From Planctomycetota bacterium (lineage in GTDB: Bacteria > Planctomycetota > UBA8742 > JACQVU01): a stretch of DNA of 10,236 bases. Each line of letters opens with the position of its first letter. Position 1 is the first letter of the stretch. The notes under the pieces were generated by a model. It saw only the letters and a program-made list of their open reading frames with translations, did not search any database and had not been told where the DNA came from. The translations under genes were made by a program, and so were the position numbers. Location of the stretch: the NCBI GenBank assembly GCA_016209585.1, contig JACQVU010000539.1, forward strand, positions 1 to 10,236, given 5' to 3'. Shown here piece after piece: positions 1 to 6,838 of this stretch.

Positions 1-18
1 GGCGGATGGAAAGACTAA

Positions 19-123
19 AGGCGCACGGGGCGGGTCGGCTGGGAAGCGCTCTGGCGCGGCTGGGACCGCCTCCAGGAACGGGTGGCCGGCTATCGCGCCG
101 CGGTGGCGGTCCGCGCGACGTGA
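19..123 (+). pseudogene. Possible C-terminal tail of a frameshifted or remnant plus-strand gene
   Basis: The plus frame read from base 19 and ending at TGA 121-123 encodes about 34 residues with almost uniformly G or C third positions. It ends in an amphipathic, helix-like stretch including WEALWRGWDRLQERVAGYRA. In-frame TAA at 16-18 blocks entry from the left, and no ATG or GTG start precedes the tail. Removing one G from the GGGG run at 27-30 would join it to the ATG at 6-8 or to a gene entering from the left. It could therefore be a frameshifted gene end converging on the permease, a sequencing error, or chance. I do not recognise a family, and confidence is low. Confidence 0.25.
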
Positions 124-140
124 AATGTGATCAAGAGACA

Positions 141-162
141 GATGCTGGGGACTTCCAGCGTC
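141..162. terminator. Candidate hairpin terminator downstream of the permease
   Basis: GATGCTGG (141-148) and CCAGCGTC (155-162) form an 8-bp stem around a 6-base loop. The single irregular pair is a G-U wobble in plus-strand RNA and a C-A mismatch in minus-strand RNA. It lies about 70 bases past the permease stop and just past the plus-strand tail that ends at 123. The following minus-strand bases (TGTCTCTTGATC) are only moderately U-rich. It could serve convergent transcripts, but there is no strong U tract. The rest of 124-232 is lower in GC than the genes and shows no convincing coding sequence. Confidence 0.3.
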
Positions 163-232
163 AGCGAACCATCCCCGACTGTGAGTGTCGTTGCGCCGCA
201 ACACATGGCGGAGAGTCTCTCTTGCGGTGTCG

Positions 233-1114
233 TCAACCCTTCAGCGCGCCCGCCGTCAAGCCGCCCACGATCTGCCGCTGGAACAGGAAATAGGCCAGCA
301 GCGTCGGGAGCGTCACGATGGTGAGCGCCGCGAGCACCAGGTGTTCTTGGGTGGCGTGCGCGCCGGAAAAGGCGTTCAACCCGACGGGCAACGTCAGCAC
401 GTCCTGGTAGGTTCCCGCGCTGACCAGGAAAGTCTGCGCCAGCAGGAACTCGTTCCACGTCGCCAGCGTGGCAATGATGGCCACCGTCGCCAGCGCCGGC
501 CGCACCAGGGGCAGCATCACGCGGGCGAACACGCCGAACGGCGTGCAGCCGTCCAGGCGCGCGGCGTCCTCCAACTCCCTCGGGAGCGTGCGGAAGAAGG
601 CGTAGAGGATGAACACCGCTATCGGCAACTCGGTGGCGACGTACGGAACGATTAACGCCAGGTGCGCCACCACCACCCGCCGGCCCAGCAGCGGCACGGT
701 GAACCCCGCGGCCGCGTTCTTCAGCCCGACCTCGGCCAGCATCCGGTCGAGCGCCAGGAGATAGGATTGGATGGGCAGCACCAGCCCGGCCACGAACAGC
801 GCCGCCACCAGCGACTTCCCGCGGAACTCCATCCGGGCGAGCGCGTACGCCGCCAGCGCCGCCAGCGCCAGGATTCCGGTCACGCTGGCCGCCGTCACCA
901 GGAGCGAGTTCCAGGCGTACAGCCCGATCTGCCCCGTGCGCCAGGCCTCCGCGAAGTTCTCCCACCGCCACTCCTCCGGCAGCGCCAACGGGCTGGTGTA
1001 AATCTCGCGCTTGGTCTTGAACGCCGACACCACCATCCAGGCCAGCGGCAGCGCCATCACCGCCGCGGCCGCGGTCAGGAAGAGCCACAGAAGTGTCGCG
1101 CGCGCGTACCGCAT
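233..1114 (-). CDS. Carbohydrate ABC transporter permease, MalG-type (binding-protein-dependent transport inner membrane component)
   Basis: This 293-residue inner-membrane subunit would form half of an ABC importer channel for a sugar or oligosaccharide. Six hydrophobic segments lie at roughly residues 8-29, 68-93, 101-121, 146-174, 205-228 and 257-280. The cytoplasmic EAA loop that docks the ATPase is clear at 182-206 (EDAARLDGCTPFG then LPLVRP). The length is normal for the MalG/CUT1 family. I chose the ATG at 1114 because the protein then opens with a short basic N-terminus and TM1. The same frame stays open up to 1222, but that extension contains a Glu-Ile run made by a tandem repeat and looks unlike a permease. 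The ribosome site (AAGAG region) is weak. The start overlaps the preceding small ORF by 40 bases. No MalF partner, binding protein or ATPase is in the window, so the substrate cannot be named. Confidence 0.9.
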   Translation of the reverse strand: MRYARATLLWLFLTAAAAVMALPLAWMVVSAFKTKREIYTSPLALPEEWRWENFAEAWRTGQIGLYAWNSLLVTAASVTGILALAALAAYALARMEFRGKSLVAALFVAGLVLPIQSYLLALDRMLAEVGLKNAAAGFTVPLLGRRVVVAHLALIVPYVATELPIAVFILYAFFRTLPRELEDAARLDGCTPFGVFARVMLPLVRPALATVAIIATLATWNEFLLAQTFLVSAGTYQDVLTLPVGLNAFSGAHATQEHLVLAALTIVTLPTLLAYFLFQRQIVGGLTAGALKG

Positions 1115-1263
1115 GCTCTTGATCTCGATCTCGATCTCGATCTCGCGCAACCGTTCACGGGGACCGGGGACTTCCCGTAGACCGCGAGGAGGAGCAGGAC
1201 GGGATAGAACAGCGACAACCACGCCGCCACGGACAACCAGTGGGGCCGCTCTTCGGGTGGCAT
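1075..1263 (-). CDS. Small single-span membrane protein, function unknown
   Basis: A 62-residue frame starts at ATG 1263, 49 bases after the kelch gene stop, and ends inside the permease gene. Residues 1-8 are charged and polar (MPPEERPH). Residues 9-30 are a clear hydrophobic span (LSVAAWLSLFYPVLLLLAVY), followed by GKSPVPVNG. Third positions are nearly all G or C through residue 38, as in real genes here. After that a Ser/Arg run, produced by the GAGATC tandem repeat, and a Cys/Arg-rich tail look accidental. The original protein may have been about 38-40 residues long, with its stop lost by repeat expansion. There is no clear Shine-Dalgarno. It could be a small accessory membrane peptide co-translated with the permease or the remnant of a longer gene. 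I do not recognise a family. Confidence 0.45.
   Translation of the reverse strand: MPPEERPHWLSVAAWLSLFYPVLLLLAVYGKSPVPVNGCARSRSRSRSRACGTRARHFCGSS
1121..1144. repeat. Hexanucleotide tandem repeat, (GATCTC)4 on plus / (GAGATC)4 on minus
   Basis: Four perfect back-to-back copies of a 6-base unit begin 6 bases upstream of the permease ATG and lie inside the small ORF. Read in the permease frame the repeat gives Glu-Ile; in the small ORF frame it gives Arg-Ser. Because the unit is a multiple of three, copy-number change would not shift either frame, but it would alter the spacing and sequence of the permease ribosome-binding region and the length of the small ORF tail. Confidence 0.9.
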
Positions 1264-1312
1264 TTCACGCTGCAGGTCGCCGCATCGCGGAGCGAAGGCG
1301 CCGCGCCCGCCA

Positions 1313-3313
1313 TCACGGCACGGTATACCGATCCCCCGTCTTGTCGGGCACCTGGCAACCCGTCTCCCCGGCGAGAATAATCACCACCGTGCCCAGGTTG
1401 GTGGCCGTGTGGAAGCCGCGGGAGGCCGACAACTTCTCGCTCACGCTGCCCCCCGTGCCCCCGGGCGGCTGGGTGGGCGTCGGCACCAGGGCGGCGGTGG
1501 CGAGGGGAATGAGCTGATCCCGCTGGTTGTTCAACTTGGTGTAGTTCGGGTCGAACAGGATGGCGTCTTGATGGTTGGCCGGCTGGGGGTTGCAGGTGGA
1601 GGTCATATGGAACTGCCCCGCGTCGAGCGGCGGCTGCACCGCCCCGGCCCCGCCGCAACAGAGAATTTTGCCGTTGGAGAGCAGCGTCTGGGTGTGGGCA
1701 TGGCGCGCGTTGATGAGCGAGGCGTTGGTGAAGAAGCGCGTGGTGTTGTCGCGCGGATCGAACGCCTCGATGGACGCCGTGTTGGTGTACGAGATGCCAC
1801 CGAACTGCGGATCCTGCGAGCCGACGATCCCCCCGCCGATGACGATGATTCCCGCCACCACGTCGCGGTCCAGGCGGCTGGTGCGGTGCAGCCCGCGCCG
1901 CACGGTCATGTTCGGCCCATCCTTCACCTGGCCGAAGTTGTTCGGGTTCGAGGTTTCCGCCGTGAGCGTGTAAATCTCGGTTTCCACCAGCGTCGGGCCG
2001 GTGTCGGAACCGCCCGTGATCAGGACGTGGGTTCCGGTGATGTCGTCGTACAGGTCGGTCTCGTGCCACCCGCGCTGGATGCGCAACTTCTCGATCGCCT
2101 TCCGGAAGTCCTGCCCGCCGCGAAACACCTCGATGGCCGGCGTGCCCCCGGCCCCGGACCCCCCCACCGAGGCCGCCAACCGCGTCATCCCGCCCACCAG
2201 GAAAATCTGGTTGCCTCCCGTGCTGGACGCGCTGTGGGCGAACCGCCCGACCTCCATGTTTCCCGACTGGTTCCATACCCCGGCCGGCACTTGGTTCGCC
2301 GGGTCGGCCCGCCATTTCTCGGCGCGAGTGGTGATGTTGGGCGCTTCCAGGTTCACGCCGCCGATGATGATCACCTCGCCGTTGTCCAGCAACGTGGCGC
2401 TGTGCCCCATCACCGCGCCCGAAACACCCGCGGCACGGAAGGTGTCGCTCGACGGGTCGAACACCTCCGCGTCGCCGATGGCCGTGCCGAACGCCCCGCC
2501 GTTGTTGTTGATCCCCCCGCCGGCCACCAGAATCTCGCCGGACGGAAGAATGGTGGAAGTGTGAAAGAAACGCCCCGCCGTCAACGACTGCGCCAACGTG
2601 TTGAACGCCCCCGGCACCGGGCCTTTCTTGGGAGTCTTGCCGCCGCCACCACTGCCGGAGCCGCCCGCCCAGAGTTCGCCCGGTGGGAAGCCGGGAATGG
2701 AAGTGGTGATGGCGTTCGACGTGCCCCCCGCCGCCGCCACCGACGGCGCGGTGGCGCTGGTGCTGAAGACCATGACGAAGGGGTCGCGCATCGGCGCGCC
2801 GATGGGCGAGATCACCCCCCGCGACACGGCGATGCCGTAGTCGCTGTTGGGCAGCCACGGTCCGGGGGTGAAAACCTGCCCCACCCAGGTTCCGGGCGTG
2901 AACAGCAGGACCGTGGAGGCCGAGTTCTCAAACGAGAACCGGCCCGACACCTGCCGGTTGGTGCCATCCACGACGAAGACGTTCTGAGTGCCGTTCGTTT
3001 TCCCGTCTGAGTTCGTGAGCACCGAAGAGCGCGCCACCGGCCCGCTGAAGATGATCTTGATGGGCTTGCCAACCGCGGGCACGGTGGGATCGGTGTTGAC
3101 GTTCACCGGGTGGTTCCCGGTTCCCTGCGTGACCTTACGAATGCCAGATTGCACTACTTGAACCGCCAGCGGATCGTGGCCAATAACGCGAGGATCGCCG
3201 AAATCGCGGGGGGCCTCTTTCGTTGAACTCGGCCCGCAACTCGTGAGGTTGTAGGCCACCACCAGCGTCAGAAGCGCCGCGTTAACCTCAGGAAGATAGC
3301 GCAGGAGTTTCAT
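1313..3313 (-). CDS. Kelch-repeat beta-propeller lipoprotein with N-terminal SbsA Ig-like domain
   Basis: This is a 666-residue predicted lipoprotein. Residues 1-25 form a signal peptide (MKLLRY, then a hydrophobic core) ending in lipobox LTSC with Cys26. Gly27 follows, so by the E. coli rule it is not retained in the inner membrane. Residues about 75-186 resemble a bacterial Ig-like domain of the SbsA type (VGKPIKIIFSGPV; later LPNSDYGIAVS). A Gly/Ala-rich linker at 192-230 leads to about seven kelch motifs, with the R-x-x-H/Gly-Gly pattern near 248-266, 303-319, 357-375, 414-435, 473-494, 537-555 and 632-649. That number fits a seven-bladed propeller for ligand or sugar binding. A galactose-oxidase-like copper site cannot be confirmed. 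I chose ATG 3313 because the signal peptide starts there and AGG sits 7 bases upstream; the frame is open to 3454. Function is unknown, probably surface or periplasmic binding. Confidence 0.88.
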   Translation of the reverse strand: MKLLRYLPEVNAALLTLVVAYNLTSCGPSSTKEAPRDFGDPRVIGHDPLAVQVVQSGIRKVTQGTGNHPVNVNTDPTVPAVGKPIKIIFSGPVARSSVLTNSDGKTNGTQNVFVVDGTNRQVSGRFSFENSASTVLLFTPGTWVGQVFTPGPWLPNSDYGIAVSRGVISPIGAPMRDPFVMVFSTSATAPSVAAAGGTSNAITTSIPGFPPGELWAGGSGSGGGGKTPKKGPVPGAFNTLAQSLTAGRFFHTSTILPSGEILVAGGGINNNGGAFGTAIGDAEVFDPSSDTFRAAGVSGAVMGHSATLLDNGEVIIIGGVNLEAPNITTRAEKWRADPANQVPAGVWNQSGNMEVGRFAHSASSTGGNQIFLVGGMTRLAASVGGSGAGGTPAIEVFRGGQDFRKAIEKLRIQRGWHETDLYDDITGTHVLITGGSDTGPTLVETEIYTLTAETSNPNNFGQVKDGPNMTVRRGLHRTSRLDRDVVAGIIVIGGGIVGSQDPQFGGISYTNTASIEAFDPRDNTTRFFTNASLINARHAHTQTLLSNGKILCCGGAGAVQPPLDAGQFHMTSTCNPQPANHQDAILFDPNYTKLNNQRDQLIPLATAALVPTPTQPPGGTGGSVSEKLSASRGFHTATNLGTVVIILAGETGCQVPDKTGDRYTVP

Positions 3314-3485
3314 TTGTGGACCTGATTCGATGGCCGGAAGTTCAGCGGAAAGACGAGAAAGGAGATCCGACCACCAAAGTGTGACGCCGCTGCCAGGAAG
3401 GCTCGCAAAGAATGTGCCGGCTTTCGTGACAAGCCGAAGCCGCCTCCGTCCCACGGGGAACCGACGACTCCGATGTCAGTCAGAA

Positions 3486-3494
3486 AGTGTAACA
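3486..3494 (-). promoter_or_regulatory. Candidate extended -10 element for the kelch gene, overlapped by a small palindrome
   Basis: On the minus strand these bases read TGTTACACT, an extended -10 pattern (TGn before TACACT; 4 of 6 matches to TATAAT). It sits in the only AT-rich patch of the spacer, about 170 bases before the kelch ATG. No good -35 hexamer lies at 16-18 bases. The symmetric sequence GTAA-CACA-TTAC at 3489-3500 overlaps it and could be an operator half-site pair. This is pattern evidence only. Confidence 0.28.
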
Positions 3495-3546
3495 CATTAC
3501 TGGCAAACACCTTATAAACGCTGCCCTGCCGCTTGGTATCCCAGCA

Positions 3547-3587
3547 AGTTGCCTTCGGCGGAGGCAAACGCCGCCCGCCCGGCAACT
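3547..3587. terminator. Nested inverted repeat after the secretin gene, possible terminator
   Basis: AGTTGCC (3547-3553) pairs perfectly with GGCAACT (3581-3587). Inside it CGGCG (3556-3560) pairs with CGCCG (3569-3573). Transcribed from the minus strand, it gives an interrupted hairpin 57-97 bases after the secretin stop. No U-rich tract follows, so a classical intrinsic terminator is not proven. It could equally be a structured leader or mRNA-stability element. Confidence 0.35.
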
Positions 3588-3643
3588 GGGTGATCGCTAT
3601 CCCCGCCTACCACAATCGGCAAGCCGCGAAGTACGGGTGTCGG

Positions 3644-6379
3644 TCAGCGGAAGAGATCCTCCTGTTCCTTCAGATCAACGATCTTGGCCTTGACCAGGAT
3701 GATCAGGTTCTTCCGCTCGAAGTCCTGGCCCTGGGAACGGAAGAGAAGGCCAAGGATCGGCAAGTTCCCGAACCACGGGATCTCAGACCGGCGCGTGACA
3801 TCGCGGACGTTGCGCAGGCCACCGATGAGGACGGTGCCGCCGTCGGGGAGTTTCACGGTGGTCTGGGCGCTCATCATGGAAATCTCAGGTATCTGGATGG
3901 TGACCGGCGCCGCCACCGGCCCGCCGAGGTTGGTGGTGAACGTGGGGATCGGGCGAAGCAGGTCGGCCACGGTGGGACGTAACTCCAGCGTGACGTACTT
4001 GCGGTCGTTGGAGACCGTGGGTTTCACGTCGAGCGCCAGACCGTCCTGGACGACGTCGATGATGGGGTCAGCCACGGCCACGCCCTGGGCCACCTGCACG
4101 TCGAAGTCGCGCACGTAGGCCACCTGGTTGACCACCGTGATGTGCGCGCGCTGCGTGTTGAACACCGTCAGGTTCGGCGCCGTCAGCAGCGTCGCCCGGC
4201 GGGTTTTGCGGATGCCGGTGATGATCATAGAGACCTCGGTGTCGTCGAGGTAGACCATCTGGAACGTCGCGCCGCCGACCGGCGTGAGCAGGTTGCCCAA
4301 GGGGTTATCGAAGATGTTCTCGGTGCGGGCGCGGATGTCGCCGTCGGTGTTATCGTTGAAAAAGACGCCGGACGACGGGGAAGAGGTGGCGCCGGTGTTG
4401 TCGAAGCCGCCGCCCGCGAAGTCTTCCGGGCCGATGCGCACGTCTTCCAGCGGGGCGTTGATGCCTTTCTGGCCGCCGAGGCCGCGGAAGTCGAGGCCGA
4501 AGACCTCCAGGAAGTCGTCGCTCACGGTGACGAATTTCGACTCCACGCTGACCAGCAGGCCGGAGTTCTTGCGCAGGGAGTCGAGCAGGTCGGCCACCTC
4601 GCGCTGCGTTTCCGGCGTGTGGTAGACCAGCAGTTGCTTGTCGGGCGTGTCTTTGATGGCGAAGGGCGCGTTGGCCCAGGTCTCTTTCTTGATCGATTCG
4701 GTGATCAGCGTGGTGATCTGTTCGATGTCGATGACCTGCGTCTCCGGCACCGGCTCGGTGAACATCGGCGGACCGCCCCCCCCGCCGGGCGCCGCGGCTG
4801 GCGGGTTGATCTTGCCGGCGGCGAAGTTGGTGGTGGGGCGAACGATGTCGCGGACGTCGTGCAGTTGGAGCACGGCCTCGGACGAGACATGCCCCTTTTC
4901 GACGATGACCAGGACGCGCTCCTTGAACTCCATGTCGAGGTTGTACATTCCGAGGAGAATGGTAAGCGCGTCGCGGGCCTTGAGGTTGTCGGCGATGAAC
5001 GAGACCTCCTGGGAGTCCATCCGCTCCCGGACCGGCCGGTCGACCACGATGTTGATCTGGATGGTGCTGGCGACGTAGTCCACGACCTCGGAGAACTTGG
5101 CCTTGTCGAAGTCCATCTTGATCTTCCTGGTGTCGAGGATGGACTTGACGGTCTTGACGTCGGTGGACTCGCGCTTGGAATCGAAGCGCCGCAGGGCCGC
5201 GACCCGCTTCGACACCTTCTCCCAGTAGGTGGCGTCGGGGTCCTGCGCGCGGTTCTCATAGGGCGCGGGCACCATCTCCCGGTCCCACTCCTGCAGGTCG
5301 CGACGCCACTGCTCCACCCGCCGGCGCAGGTAGGAGTCTTTGTCGCGGCGCAACTCGGCGTAACGGATGTCGTCGAGCATCTCCTTGGCGATGGTGTTTT
5401 TCGGGTCCAGCGACAGCACTTCGCCCAGGTCCGAGCGGGCCTTGTCCCACCGCTGCGCGGAGACGTTCTCCTGCGCGGAGAGAAGCAGGAAGTGGATCTT
5501 GTTGCGGGCGCGGTCGAGGTCTTTCTGGCGCTCCAGCAGCGCCACGCGGGTGGCGAGTTCGCGAGCCTGGCGCTCCTGCTCGCGCACGCTCGCCAGTTTC
5601 CGGGCGTTGGCCTCGGTGATGGCGTCGCGCGCCGCGTCCAGCACGCTGTTCAGGTCCAGTTCCATGCTGGAGAAGGTGATGATCTCCACCGCGCGCTCGA
5701 AGTGCTTGATGGCGGCGTCGAAACGCTCCTCGTTGAAGTCTTCGGTGCCCTGCTTGTATTCGGCCTGCGCCTCCACCCGCGCCTTGTCGCGGGTGATGCG
5801 CTGCACGCTCAGCGCCGACTGGTAGAGCGACCGGTACTCCCCTTCCACGTCGCCTTCCGCGGCCATGATCTCGTCGCGCAACTTCGTCGCGTCCGGATGG
5901 CCCGGCCGCAACTCCACGATCCGGTTCACGTCTTGCAGCGCGTCCACCGTCTGCCCCTGCATCCACATCCGGCGCGCGTGCTCCAGGTAAAAGTTGATCA
6001 GGTGCGTCTCCTGCTCCCGATCCCGCGCCAACTCCTTCGAGATCTTGCGCAGGTCTTCCTCGCCCGGCTCCAACCGGCGGCTCTCGCGCTCCGCCGCGGC
6101 GTCGCGGTCGCCGCGGTCCCTCACGTCGCCCCCCGTCGGACGAAACACCGCCCCCGGACGCCGGGGCGGGGCGGTGGCCGGCTCCTTCTTCTTCGCCGTC
6201 CAAGCCCCCTTCTTGGCGTCCTTGGGCGCCTCGATCTTTCCCGAGACGTCACCGCCCGCCGCGCCGGTGGAGCCGGTGTCGCCCCGCACCACCGTCTCCT
6301 CGCTTCCGCCGCACCCAGACAGCGCGGCGCCGACCGACAACACCACAACCGCGGGAAAGAAGGCGAAAAAGCGCCGCAT
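3644..6379 (-). CDS. Lipidated secretin (type II/III secretion or type IV pilus outer-membrane channel family) with TPR-like N-terminus
   Basis: This 911-residue protein is predicted to form an outer-membrane secretin ring. The signal peptide (MRRFFAFFP plus hydrophobic core) ends in lipobox LSGC with Cys23. Gly24 at +2 fits outer-membrane sorting. A low-complexity Lys/Pro/Arg linker spans about 48-105. A charged helical, TPR-like region spans about 110-400, for example residues 208-232 and 309-326. An STN/N0-like domain lies at about 419-494. A second periplasmic N-type module lies at about 503-604, interrupted by a Pro/Ala/Gly loop at 526-540. The C-terminal secretin domain spans about 606-902 and carries the hallmark IPWFGNLPILGLLF at 867-880, then NLIILVKAKIV. 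I chose ATG 6379 because AGGAG lies 9 bases upstream and the lipoprotein signal begins there; the frame is open to 6514. GspD proteins are usually about 650-700 residues, the excess here being the N-terminal region. No other secretion gene is in view, so a GspD or PilQ name is not justified. Confidence 0.93.
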   Translation of the reverse strand: MRRFFAFFPAVVVLSVGAALSGCGGSEETVVRGDTGSTGAAGGDVSGKIEAPKDAKKGAWTAKKKEPATAPPRRPGAVFRPTGGDVRDRGDRDAAAERESRRLEPGEEDLRKISKELARDREQETHLINFYLEHARRMWMQGQTVDALQDVNRIVELRPGHPDATKLRDEIMAAEGDVEGEYRSLYQSALSVQRITRDKARVEAQAEYKQGTEDFNEERFDAAIKHFERAVEIITFSSMELDLNSVLDAARDAITEANARKLASVREQERQARELATRVALLERQKDLDRARNKIHFLLLSAQENVSAQRWDKARSDLGEVLSLDPKNTIAKEMLDDIRYAELRRDKDSYLRRRVEQWRRDLQEWDREMVPAPYENRAQDPDATYWEKVSKRVAALRRFDSKRESTDVKTVKSILDTRKIKMDFDKAKFSEVVDYVASTIQINIVVDRPVRERMDSQEVSFIADNLKARDALTILLGMYNLDMEFKERVLVIVEKGHVSSEAVLQLHDVRDIVRPTTNFAAGKINPPAAAPGGGGGPPMFTEPVPETQVIDIEQITTLITESIKKETWANAPFAIKDTPDKQLLVYHTPETQREVADLLDSLRKNSGLLVSVESKFVTVSDDFLEVFGLDFRGLGGQKGINAPLEDVRIGPEDFAGGGFDNTGATSSPSSGVFFNDNTDGDIRARTENIFDNPLGNLLTPVGGATFQMVYLDDTEVSMIITGIRKTRRATLLTAPNLTVFNTQRAHITVVNQVAYVRDFDVQVAQGVAVADPIIDVVQDGLALDVKPTVSNDRKYVTLELRPTVADLLRPIPTFTTNLGGPVAAPVTIQIPEISMMSAQTTVKLPDGGTVLIGGLRNVRDVTRRSEIPWFGNLPILGLLFRSQGQDFERKNLIILVKAKIVDLKEQEDLFR

Positions 6380-6388
6380 TGGGAAACA

Positions 6389-6393
6389 CTCCT
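6389..6393 (-). promoter_or_regulatory. Ribosome-binding site of the secretin gene
   Basis: On the minus strand these bases read AGGAG, 9 bases before ATG 6379. The nearest upstream in-frame ATG (6397) lies before this site and has no comparable Shine-Dalgarno of its own. This supports the start that begins directly with the lipoprotein signal peptide. Confidence 0.7.
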
Positions 6394-6469
6394 GCATCCG
6401 CCGGAAAACGAGCGCCACGGGAGGAGGGGGAGAGGGAAACGAGAGGCCAGCCCGCGCGCCGGTTTCGTC

Positions 6470-6488
6470 GACAGCCCGCCAGGCTGTC
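6470..6488. repeat. Perfect 7-bp inverted repeat upstream of the secretin gene
   Basis: GACAGCC (6470-6476) and GGCTGTC (6482-6488) flank a 5-base centre (CGCCA), about 90-110 bases before the secretin ATG. It could be an operator, a 5'-leader hairpin, or a terminator for transcription arriving from the upstream gene. There is no U tract to decide for a terminator. Confidence 0.4.
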
Positions 6489-6722
6489 CACGGTGGCAGG
6501 GAGCACCTCGACACTACCCGCCGCGACGCCAGGCGTCAAGACCGTTCGCGCTGGCTGGCCCGGACCTCCGAACTCCATACATAGTCTGCGCGGCCCATGT
6601 CACGCTTCGGTCACCACGGGAGAAAAATCCCGGCGGGGCCAATGCCGACGCCGGCGCCAGCGCCAGCGCCGCGCGGGAGCACGTTGGCCCGCCGGCATCC
6701 GCCGGACCGAGGCTTCTCCGGG

Positions 6723-6744
6723 GGTGGCGCGCTTCGGCGCCACC
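6723..6744. terminator. Strong 8-bp GC-rich hairpin downstream of the TSP3-repeat gene
   Basis: GGTGGCGC (6723-6730) pairs perfectly with GCGCCACC (6737-6744) around a 6-base loop (GCTTCG on the plus strand). It lies about 140 bases past the TSP3-repeat gene stop. The stem is stable, but no T-rich run follows on the minus strand, so it is at best a non-canonical terminator or an mRNA 3'-end stabiliser. Confidence 0.38.
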
Positions 6745-6838
6745 GCGCAGACGCGACGCCTGGTCGCTCCGCGATAGAGCGCGAGCCGCGGCCCCCGGAG
6801 AGAGCGCACCGACCGACGACGAGCGCGCGCGACGCGCG

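Larger units (their letters stand above)
3314..3643 (-). other. Intergenic spacer between secretin and kelch genes
   Basis: These 330 bases hold no gene I can support. The longest minus-strand frame in it (to 3310) runs into the kelch start and has no recognisable family. The spacer contains a nested inverted repeat near the secretin end and an AT-rich promoter-like segment at about 3480-3520. The kelch 5' leader would thus be about 160 bases long. The length and content suggest that the kelch gene has its own promoter rather than depending only on read-through from the secretin gene. Confidence 0.5.

Noticed and set aside
1..204. Minus-strand frame open to the left window edge from GTG 204, and a 38-codon ATG frame from 206 to 90
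   Set aside because: Third-position bias is weak over 124-204, no convincing ribosome site is present, and neither product resembles a known family.
211..221. Palindrome GAGAGTCTCTC near the permease stop
   Set aside because: It has a single-base centre and so cannot form a hairpin loop; it is simple purine/pyrimidine sequence likely to occur by chance.
1155..2858. 567-codon minus-strand frame overlapping the kelch gene
   Set aside because: It is an alternate frame of the same strand, His/Arg/Gly-rich and without domains, while the overlapping frame encodes a clear lipoprotein with kelch motifs.
1409..3010. 533-codon plus-strand frame antisense to the kelch gene
   Set aside because: Its composition is Arg/Gly/Val-rich, it has no recognisable domain, and the opposite strand is clearly coding.
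3310..3585. 91-codon minus-strand frame in the spacer before the kelch gene
   Set aside because: It has no recognisable motif or ribosome site, it overlaps the kelch start, and it spans the inverted repeat and AT-rich promoter-like patch.
6578..6603. Promoter-like pair GTGACA and TATGTA upstream of the secretin gene on the minus strand
   Set aside because: The spacer is only 14 bases and the hexamer matches are partial, so it does not meet a usable sigma-70 pattern.
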